Shown here piece by piece: positions 29,180 through 34,811 of a stretch of DNA of 34,811 bases. The stretch covers positions 1 to 34,811 of the forward strand of contig DATHJB010000067.1 in the NCBI GenBank assembly GCA_035316325.1. The letters run 5' to 3'. The stretch is from Acidimicrobiales bacterium. GTDB lineage: Bacteria; Actinomycetota; Acidimicrobiia; Acidimicrobiales; VFJN01. The position numbers and the translations under genes were made by a program. The first letter of the stretch is position 1, and each line of letters starts with the position of its first letter. The notes below the pieces were generated by a model. That model did no database searches and had not been told where the DNA came from. It saw only the letters and a program-made list of their open reading frames with translations.

Positions 29180-30744
29180 CGGGCGTGTACACGCTCGCCG
29201 TGGATCTGGGGACCAGCGGGGTCAAGGTCGCCCTGGTGTCGACCGACGATGGAACGATCGCCGGGCACGAGACCGAGCCGACCACGTTGCGGTTGCTGCC
29301 GGGAGGCGGCGCCGAGCAGGACCCCGACGACTGGTGGCGTGCCGTCGTGACGGCATCTCGGCGCTTGCTGGGAGGTGCCGGGGTGCCGTCCGACGACATC
29401 GCCGCCGTCTGCATGAGTGCCCAGTGGGGCGGGACGGTGGCGGTCGACGAGGCCGGCCGTCCCGTGCACCCGGCGGTCATCTGGATGGACAGCCGGGGCG
29501 CCCGTCACAGCCGCGCGCTCACCGGCGGCGGCATCACCGTCCCCGGCACCAGCTACAACGCCCGGCGGCTGGCCACCTGGCTGCGGCGCACCGGGGGCGT
29601 GCCGTCGCCCACCGGCAAGGACCCGGTGGGGCAGGTGCAGTGGCTGCGCCACGAGGCGCCCGACGCCTACGCCGCCGCCCGCTGGTTCCTCGACGTGCCC
29701 GAGTACCTCACGATGCGGCTCACCGGGCGGGCCGTCGCCGGCTACGACACCGCGGCGCTGCGCTGGTGCAGCGACAACCGCGACCCCTACTCGGTGCGCT
29801 GGGACGAGGAGCTGGCCGCCCGCTCGGGTTTCGACCCGGCGACCCTGCCCGAGCTGGTGCCGCCGGCGTCGATCGTGGGGCCGATCCTGCCCGAGGTGGC
29901 CCGGGAGCTGGGGCTGGGCACCCACGTCCAGGTGGTCGCCGGCACGGGTGACACCACGGCGGCCGCGGTCGGGGCGGGCACGGTGGGCGACCACCAGGCG
30001 CACCTCTACGTCGGCACGTCGGCCTGGCTCACCTGCCACGTGCCCTACAAGAAGACCGACCTGCGCACCAACATCGCCTCGTTGCCGGCCGTCGTGCCCG
30101 GCCGCTACTGGGTGGCGACCGTGCAGGACGTGGCCGGCAAGGCCCTCACCTGGCTGGCCGACAACGTCGTCTACCCCGACGACGTGCCCGCCGACGCCCT
30201 GGCCCGGCTCAACGCCATGGCCGCGTCCGCACCGCCGGGCAGCGACGGCGTGGTGTTCACGCCCTGGCTCAACGGCGAGCGCACCCCGGTGGAGGACCAC
30301 CGCCTGCGGGGCGGCTGGTTCAACATGTCGCTGGCGACCGACCGGACGACGCTGGTGCGGTCGGTGTTCGAGGGCGTGGCGCTCAACGCCCGCTGGATGC
30401 TGGAGACGGTCGAGGGCTTCGTCCGCCTGCCCCGGGATGCGCGACGGTTCGACTCGCTGACGTTCGTCGGCGGCGGGGCCCAGTCGCCCCTGTGGTGCCA
30501 GACGATGGCCGACGTGCTCGACCGCCCCATCCGGCAGGCGGCGGAGCCGGTGCTGGCCAACGCCCGGGGCGCCGGCCTCATCGCCGCGGTCGCCCTGGGG
30601 AAGCTCACCTGGGCCGACATCCCCGACCGCGTCGCCATCCAGGCCACCTACGAGCCCGACCCCACCACGTGGTCGACCTACGACCGCGCCTACCGGACGT
30701 TCCGCGGGATCCACAAGCGGACCCGCACCCTCCACCGCCGCTGA
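29176..30744 (+). CDS. FGGY-family carbohydrate kinase (xylulokinase-like)
   Basis: A 522-residue sugar or polyol kinase of the actin-fold FGGY family. The N-terminal phosphate motif is YTLAVDLGTSGVKVALVS; CMSAQWGGTVAVDEAGRPVHPAVIWMDSRG has the substrate-loop W-x-D and catalytic region; VVAGTGDTTAAAVGAG is the second domain's phosphate site; and SLTFVGGGAQSPLWCQTMADVLDRPI is the FGGY signature-2 region. Length is that of xylulokinases. It would phosphorylate the substrate so that the aldolase can cleave it. ATG 29176 overlaps the aminotransferase stop as ATGA. The specific sugar is not deducible. A hairpin-repeat copy ends the operon. Confidence 0.92.
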   Translation: MTGVYTLAVDLGTSGVKVALVSTDDGTIAGHETEPTTLRLLPGGGAEQDPDDWWRAVVTASRRLLGGAGVPSDDIAAVCMSAQWGGTVAVDEAGRPVHPAVIWMDSRGARHSRALTGGGITVPGTSYNARRLATWLRRTGGVPSPTGKDPVGQVQWLRHEAPDAYAAARWFLDVPEYLTMRLTGRAVAGYDTAALRWCSDNRDPYSVRWDEELAARSGFDPATLPELVPPASIVGPILPEVARELGLGTHVQVVAGTGDTTAAAVGAGTVGDHQAHLYVGTSAWLTCHVPYKKTDLRTNIASLPAVVPGRYWVATVQDVAGKALTWLADNVVYPDDVPADALARLNAMAASAPPGSDGVVFTPWLNGERTPVEDHRLRGGWFNMSLATDRTTLVRSVFEGVALNARWMLETVEGFVRLPRDARRFDSLTFVGGGAQSPLWCQTMADVLDRPIRQAAEPVLANARGAGLIAAVALGKLTWADIPDRVAIQATYEPDPTTWSTYDRAYRTFRGIHKRTRTLHRR

Positions 30745-30765
30745 CCGCCCGACCGGACGACGACC

Positions 30766-30822
30766 GACCGAAACTTCGACAGAAGTGGTGGCCAGAGCGC
30801 CAGCCGTGTCGAGGTTTCGGTC
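30766..30822. terminator. Hairpin repeat, copy 3, between convergent genes
   Basis: GACCGAAACTTCGACA pairs with TGTCGAGGTTTCGGTC at 15 of 16 positions; the centre again holds a TGG...CCA palindrome (TGGTGGCCAGAGCGCCA). It starts 21 nt past the kinase stop and runs into the minus-strand TetR stop codon (30821-30823), the same arrangement as copy 2. Confidence 0.75.
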
Positions 30823-31462
30823 AGGGGCCGGCGTCGTCGACCACGACGGTGAGGTAGAGGCGCTGGAGGCGGCGGGCCTCGTCGAGGATGGCGTCGTCGC
30901 CCTTGGGGTCGAGGCGGAAGGCGAGCTGCAGCAGGGCGTCGGTGGTCTGGACCGCCACCTGGCACTTGCGGGCCAGCCGCTCGTCGTCGGCCAGGCCGTA
31001 CTGGGCCACCAGGATGCGGCGCAGGCCGTCGGCGATCGCCGCGTTGTTCATCTCGTCGGCCTGCTGGAGCTCCGGGCTCAGGTGCCGGCCGATCCACAGC
31101 GCCAGGTAGCCGGGCCGCGACCGGTAGATGTCGATGGCGGCGTCGATCACGGTGCCCACCACGTCGTCCCAGCGCTGCGACTCGGCGTCGGCCACCAGCA
31201 GCTCGATCATCCCGTCGAACTCGCCGATGTAGCGCCGGGCCAGGGCGTCGACCACGCCGGCCTTGTCGGCGAAGAACTGGTAGATGGTCCCCACCGGCAC
31301 GCCGGCCTCGTCGGCCAGCCGCCGCATGGTCAGCGCCGAGTACCCCTCGGTGGCCAGCACGTGGTCGGCCGCCTCCAGCAGGCGCTGCACCCGCTCCCGG
31401 CTGCGGGCCTGCTGCGGGTGGCGACGCAGCCGGATGTCGGGCGATCCGGGCTCCGTCGTCAC
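30821..31462 (-). CDS. TetR-family transcriptional regulator, coupled to a cyclase
   Basis: A 213-residue regulator. The DNA-binding domain starts at RSRERVQRLLEAADHVLATEGYSALTM, with the helix-turn-helix at 44-65 (LTMRRLADEAGVPVGTIYQF) and the FADKAGVVDALA cap. The C-terminal ligand domain (about 80-200) is helical, with YLALWIGRHLSPELQQADEMN. GTG 31462 overlaps the TGA of the cyclase gene as GTGA, so the two are translated together. That coupling is unusual: it hints that the regulator belongs to the cAMP response of the same operon. It is convergent with the aldolase operon and shares the repeat terminator. Confidence 0.88.
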   Translation of the reverse strand: MTTEPGSPDIRLRRHPQQARSRERVQRLLEAADHVLATEGYSALTMRRLADEAGVPVGTIYQFFADKAGVVDALARRYIGEFDGMIELLVADAESQRWDDVVGTVIDAAIDIYRSRPGYLALWIGRHLSPELQQADEMNNAAIADGLRRILVAQYGLADDERLARKCQVAVQTTDALLQLAFRLDPKGDDAILDEARRLQRLYLTVVVDDAGP

Positions 31463-32991
31463 GTCGGGACGCCCGGGGCCTCGGCGGACACGGGCTCGGG
31501 GATCGGCTCGCGGATCGGCGTCGGGCTGCTGCGGCCCCGCAGGGCGACGCTGCCCACGTCACGCCACTGCGCCGCCTCGCCGCCCGCCCGGCGGACCGCC
31601 TCGCCGGACGCCAGCACCTTCACCTGCCGACCCTTGGCCACGTCGGTGAGCCGCGCCGCCTCGTTCACCGCCGGCCCGATCACCGTGTACTCGTAGCGGG
31701 CCTCGGTGCCGACGTTGCCCGCCACCACCTGGCCCGACGACACCCCGATGCCGGCCTGCAGGCCCGGGTGGCGCTCGGCCAGGCCGCACATGCCGGACTG
31801 CAGCAGCCGGGCCGCCTGCAGGGCGCGGGAGGCGTGGTCGGGCTGATGGGCGGGCGCTCCGAACACGCACAGGGCGCCGTCGCCCTCGAACTTGTTGACC
31901 CAGCCGCCGTGGGCGTCGACGCAACGCACGACCACGTCGAAGAAGTCGTTGAGCGTGTCGACCACCTCGGTCGGCGGCAGCACCTCGGCCATCGCCGTGG
32001 AGCCGATGAGGTCGACGAAGACGATGCTGGCGTCGCTCTGCTGGCCGCCCAGGCCGGTGCCGTGCTCCAGGGCCCGCACCGCCACCGCCGGCCCGACGTG
32101 GCGGCGGAAGAGGTCCTGCACGTGCTCCCGTTCCCGCAGGCCCGCCACCATGTTGTTGAAGCCCGCCTGCACCTGGCCGATCTCGCCGCCGTCGTCGACG
32201 GTGAGGTGGACGTCGAAGCGACCGTCGCGCACCTGACCGATGGCGTCGCGCACGCTGTCGAGCGGGTCGGCCAGCGACTTGGCGGTGGCGATCGTGGCCA
32301 TCAGCCCGGCCCCGATCCCGGCGATGGTCAGCACCACCACCGCCTCGGGGGGCATGCGGGTCTCGGGCACCGCCACGTCGAGGCCGAAGGCCAGCAGCGG
32401 CACGCACGACCCGGCCGCCCAGGCGAACAGCAGGCGGGTGCGCACGCCCAGGGTGGCCGGTCGGCGGGGCGGCTCCCCGGCCAGGGCGAGGGCGAACAGA
32501 GAGGTGAACGTCCGCTCGATCAGCAGGAAGCCGAGGGCGCAGGTGACCAGGCCGCCGAGGACGATGGCGTTGACGATCTGCAGCACGTCGAGCGCCCCGG
32601 CGCCGGCCAGGGGCGCCGCGATGCCGTACATCACCGCCCCGACCACCCAGAACAGCAAGGGCCGCAGCGCCGACCACCAGGGCAGGCGCAGCACCGCGGC
32701 CCGCTCCTCGTCGGTCGGCGGGCGCTCCTCCACCACCCAGGCCACCGAGCGGGAGAAGGCCAGGTAGGCCCACACGTTGGCCAGCACGGCCGACACCGCG
32801 AACGTCGCCCCGAACGCCAGCAGCACCAGCGGTAGCCCCACCTTCGGGGCGATGCTCTCGCCCAGCGTCAGCTGGCTGTACGCCAGCACCACGCTGCCCC
32901 CGGCGACGTTGGCGAGCAGCAGGCGCCGGAACACCGACACCCGGATGCCCCGCACCAACTCGCCCAGCGGCGTGAGGTCGCCTCGTTCCAC
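31459..32991 (-). CDS. Membrane adenylate/guanylate cyclase with HAMP domain
   Basis: A 510-residue class III cyclase. About six membrane segments occupy residues 20-260 (for example LLLANVAGGSVVLAY, LPLVLLAFGATFAVSAVLA, PLLFWVVGAVMYGIA). A HAMP domain follows at about 258-312 (AKSLADPLDSVRDAIGQVRDGRFDV). The catalytic domain (about 330-490) has VFVDLIGSTAMAE with metal-binding Asp, KFEGDGALCVFGAP with substrate Lys and the second Asp, and VIGPAVNEAARL with the transition-state Asn and Arg. The layout equals the Rv1318c/Rv3645 group. Key residues look intact. GTG 32991 follows a -10 box by 7 nt; a longer frame upstream would overlap the divergent membrane-protein gene. Confidence 0.9.
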   Translation of the reverse strand: MERGDLTPLGELVRGIRVSVFRRLLLANVAGGSVVLAYSQLTLGESIAPKVGLPLVLLAFGATFAVSAVLANVWAYLAFSRSVAWVVEERPPTDEERAAVLRLPWWSALRPLLFWVVGAVMYGIAAPLAGAGALDVLQIVNAIVLGGLVTCALGFLLIERTFTSLFALALAGEPPRRPATLGVRTRLLFAWAAGSCVPLLAFGLDVAVPETRMPPEAVVVLTIAGIGAGLMATIATAKSLADPLDSVRDAIGQVRDGRFDVHLTVDDGGEIGQVQAGFNNMVAGLREREHVQDLFRRHVGPAVAVRALEHGTGLGGQQSDASIVFVDLIGSTAMAEVLPPTEVVDTLNDFFDVVVRCVDAHGGWVNKFEGDGALCVFGAPAHQPDHASRALQAARLLQSGMCGLAERHPGLQAGIGVSSGQVVAGNVGTEARYEYTVIGPAVNEAARLTDVAKGRQVKVLASGEAVRRAGGEAAQWRDVGSVALRGRSSPTPIREPIPEPVSAEAPGVPT

Positions 32992-32998
32992 GCCCGCC

Positions 32999-33004
32999 AG
33001 GGTA
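32999..33004 (-). promoter_or_regulatory. -10 box TACCCT of the cyclase-TetR operon (leaderless)
   Basis: On the minus strand TACCCT ends 7 nt before GTG 32991. Confidence 0.55.
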
Positions 33005-33015
33005 GGGGGCGGGCT

Positions 33016-33038
33016 GGGGGCCTGTACTTTCAGCCCCC
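33016..33038 (+). promoter_or_regulatory. -10 box TACTTT inside a GGGGGC/GCCCCC hairpin
   Basis: TACTTT (33025-33030) lies 9 nt before ATG 33040, in the loop of a perfect 6-bp stem (33016-33021 with 33033-33038). It probably drives the membrane-protein gene. The stem may be an operator or chance in GC-rich DNA. Confidence 0.4.
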
Positions 33039-33039
33039 G

Positions 33040-33654
33040 ATGATTGGCGACAGGTTGCTGGACCGGTGGTTCGACATCTGGTGGGCCGTGCGCCGGCGAC
33101 CGGCGGTCGTGACTGTGTTGAGCGTCTTCGGTGTCGTGGCCGCCGTGGTGGTCGTCTTCGTCGTCGGGCGGGAGCTGCTCGACGACGACCCCCGCCGGGT
33201 GCCCGACCGCATCTGGCACCTGGCCGACGCGTGCGAGTCGCCCGGCGAGCCCTACGTCGACGCCGCCCGGCACCGCGGCCCGGCCCCGCACCCGGTGGCG
33301 GTCTTCCCCGCGCTGTCGTACCAGGTCGACGACCCCTCCGTGTGGCTCCCGGAGGACCCGGCCCGGGTGCAGCTCGTCGCCTGCATCGACCGGCTGGGCC
33401 TCGTCGCCTCCCCGCCGGAGGGCTACGACGAGTGCGAGTACGTCGGAGACGGCGGGATCGTGGACGTGCAGACGGCCAGGTACCGCATCACGGTCTACGA
33501 GCTCCGGACGGGCCGCGAGCTCGGATCGGAGGAGCTGGTCGGCGAGCTCGACCACTGCCCCGACATGCTCACCGAGGGCCAGCGGCTCTACAGCCTCCTG
33601 AGCCACGACCAGCTGACCCTCGTCCTCACCCCCCACGTCGCCCGGAACCTCTGA
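33040..33654 (+). CDS. Single-pass membrane protein of unknown function
   Basis: A 204-residue protein. The N-terminus is short and charged (MIGDRLLDRWFDIWWAVRRRPA), followed by one membrane segment at about 23-43 (VVTVLSVFGVVAAVVVVFVVG), then a soluble domain outside the membrane by the positive-inside rule. The outer domain has four Cys (ADACESPG, LVACIDRLG, YDECEYVGD, LDHCPDM), probably two disulfides, and alternates short strands (VQTARYRITVYELRTGRELG). I do not recognise it. It is divergent from the cyclase-TetR operon with 48 bp between the starts. Confidence 0.75.
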   Translation: MIGDRLLDRWFDIWWAVRRRPAVVTVLSVFGVVAAVVVVFVVGRELLDDDPRRVPDRIWHLADACESPGEPYVDAARHRGPAPHPVAVFPALSYQVDDPSVWLPEDPARVQLVACIDRLGLVASPPEGYDECEYVGDGGIVDVQTARYRITVYELRTGRELGSEELVGELDHCPDMLTEGQRLYSLLSHDQLTLVLTPHVARNL

Positions 33655-33665
33655 CCCGCTAGCGC

Positions 33666-33686
33666 TTGGCCCTCATCGATGGGCAA
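33666..33686 (+). terminator. Weak hairpin with a short T run after the membrane-protein gene
   Basis: TTGGCCC pairs with GGGCAA (one bulged G) around a loop holding ATCGAT, followed by TTTG. It is 12 nt past the stop at 33654. The stretch 33655-33761 also holds a small direct repeat, GCATCGT twice (33718-33731). I see no lysine riboswitch in it. Confidence 0.4.
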
Positions 33687-33761
33687 TTTGCTAGGGATCC
33701 GGCGGTCACGCCCAGTAGCATCGTGCATCGTGCCTGCTCATACGTGTTGGGCGCGATCTTC

Positions 33762-34811
33762 ATGAGCGCCCTACCGCGCCGTCTGCTGCCGGACAATGCT
33801 TCGGTGAACGCAGACGGGTCTCTCGCCATAGCGGGCTGCTCGTTCGAGGATCTCGTCGCTGAGTTCGATACACCGCTCTTCGTCTACGACGAAGCTCATC
33901 TCCGGGCTCGCTGCCGCGAAGCGGTTGATGTCTTCGGGGACGGCGTGGCCTACGCCAGCAAGGCGTTCCTCTGTGTCGCCATGGCCCAGTTGGCTCACGA
34001 AGAGGGCCTGTGCCTGGACGTTGCAACGGGCGGCGAGCTGCACGTCGCGCTCGCCGCGGGCGTTCCGGCCGATCGTCTGGTGCTTCACGGCAACAACAAG
34101 AGCGTCGACGAGCTGCGGCGGGCACGTGAGGCGGGGGTCGGGCGGATTGTCGTGGACAGCCTCGACGAGCTGGACCGCTTGGACCGCCTGAACCTCGAGG
34201 ACGGACTGGTCCCACAGGTCCTCGTCCGGGCGACACCAGGTGTCGAGGCACACACCCACGAGTTCGTCCGGACGGGCCAGCTCGACTCCAAGTTCGGTTT
34301 CGGTATCGCCTCGGGGGAGCTCACCAAGGCCGTCGAGAGAGCCGCAGGATCACCCGCAGTCGATCTCGTCGGCGTTCACGTGCACATCGGTAGTCAGGTG
34401 TTCGTCGCGGACTTCTTCCACCAGGCGATCGAAGTGATCGCTCCCTGGGTTCGGGCGCTCGATCTGCCGGAGCTGTCTGTGGGTGGCGGACTCGGTGTGC
34501 CCTACGTCGAGGGTGAGGAAGCGCCCACGATCACCGAGTGGGGAAGGACCGTGATCGACTCGTGTCGAGCCGCCGGGATCGACAGCCGCATCGTGGCCGA
34601 GCCCGGGCGCTCGATCGCCGCGCAAGCTGCTGTCACCCTCTACACCGTGGGCACGATCAAAACGGTGCCCGACATTCGGACGTACGTGTCGGTGGATGGT
34701 GGGATGAGCGACAACCCCAGGCCAATGTTGTATGGCAGTGGCTACGAAGCCTTCCTCCCCCGAGACGTGGATGCCGAGAGATCGCTCACCGTCACCGTTG
34801 TCGGCAAGCAC
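33762..34811 (+). CDS. lysA: Diaminopimelate decarboxylase-like protein (LysA family), 3' end missing
   Basis: 350 codons of an alanine-racemase-fold PLP decarboxylase, cut by the window end. LLPDNASVNADGSLAIAGCSFEDLVAEFDTPLFVYDE is the LysA N-terminus. VAYASKAFLC has the PLP Lys; GLCLDVATGGELHVAL, DSKFGFGI, VGVHVHIGSQV, LSVGGGLGVPY and RIVAEPGRSIAA are the conserved barrel motifs, the last binding the PLP phosphate. VSVDGGMSDNPRPMLYG leads into the C-terminal domain. ATG 33762 fits the family start; no clear Shine-Dalgarno. Codon use differs from the rest of the window, with many A/T-ending codons (GCT, GTT, GAT, TTG, TAT, AAA). It may be the lysine enzyme, or a paralog in a transferred cluster; D-ornithine/arginine-type decarboxylases share the fold. 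Confidence 0.85.
   Translation, partial: MSALPRRLLPDNASVNADGSLAIAGCSFEDLVAEFDTPLFVYDEAHLRARCREAVDVFGDGVAYASKAFLCVAMAQLAHEEGLCLDVATGGELHVALAAGVPADRLVLHGNNKSVDELRRAREAGVGRIVVDSLDELDRLDRLNLEDGLVPQVLVRATPGVEAHTHEFVRTGQLDSKFGFGIASGELTKAVERAAGSPAVDLVGVHVHIGSQVFVADFFHQAIEVIAPWVRALDLPELSVGGGLGVPYVEGEEAPTITEWGRTVIDSCRAAGIDSRIVAEPGRSIAAQAAVTLYTVGTIKTVPDIRTYVSVDGGMSDNPRPMLYGSGYEAFLPRDVDAERSLTVTVVGKH

Noticed and set aside
33655-33761. Lysine riboswitch before the LysA-like gene
   Set aside because: The spacer is only 107 bp and shows no multi-helix junction; only a weak hairpin and a 7-bp direct repeat are visible.
1-34811. tRNA, rRNA, prophage or defence islands
   Set aside because: No cloverleaf-like CCA-type stretch, rRNA segment, integrase, restriction gene or toxin-antitoxin pair was recognised; a covariance-model scan would settle the RNA question.

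Overview
High-GC bacterial DNA of actinobacterial type. The codons are almost all G/C-ending. There is a fused CofG/CofH FO synthase (FbiC) for F420, a DUF3151 gene, a six-TM/HAMP class III cyclase of the mycobacterial type, and many leaderless promoters (a TANNNT -10 box 6-8 nt before ATG or GTG). I infer Actinomycetota, possibly Acidimicrobiia; no rRNA or universal marker in the window fixes the class. Gene density is high, and no gap between genes exceeds about 140 bp. I see no tRNA, rRNA, CRISPR array, transposase or prophage gene.

Layout. 1-5.3 kb: end of an unrecognised gene, a GDPD phosphodiesterase, DUF2203, a SirB1-type transglutaminase-fold protein, an acyl-CoA dehydrogenase with a TetR regulator behind it, and a LON-domain protein. 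5.3-11.6 kb: a DUF6351 lipoprotein hydrolase, a histidine phosphatase, a divergent pyruvate kinase, a patatin, DUF3151 and an orphan trypco2-domain protein. 11.7-14.7 kb: a surface block of a secreted protein with three chaplin-like cysteine repeats, a membrane-anchored Pro/Val-rich protein and an acyltransferase-3 membrane enzyme. 14.7-18.8 kb: a flavin reductase coupled to a group II PLP decarboxylase/lyase, then MobA, a rhodanese and RNase D. 18.8-22.7 kb: two very small proteins, a cysteine-cluster protein, a polytopic membrane protein and a LOG-family enzyme. 22.7-27.0 kb: a membrane-anchored Hsp70-like protein, and FbiC. 27.0-30.7 kb: a translationally coupled operon of class II aldolase, class III aminotransferase and FGGY kinase. 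30.8-34.8 kb: a cyclase coupled to a TetR regulator, a membrane protein, and the start of a LysA-like decarboxylase whose composition differs from everything before it.

Two features recur across the window. First, many genes have a -10 hexamer 6-8 nt before the start codon and no Shine-Dalgarno, which fixes several starts (for example 1785 rather than 1776, and 9791 rather than 9689). Second, many stop codons are followed at once by long imperfect hairpins without a T-tract. Three of these, at 2576, 4610 and 30766, are copies of one roughly 53-nt repeat, and two of the three sit between convergent genes.

Most worth pursuing: the aldolase/aminotransferase/kinase operon with its dense control region (a perfect 9-bp inverted repeat over the -10 and three TTCAC boxes one helical turn apart); the triple-repeat secreted protein and its partner; the hairpin repeat family; the nested four-copy palindrome that contains the mobA start codon; and the Hsp70 ATPase domain joined to a membrane anchor and a cysteine-containing outer domain.
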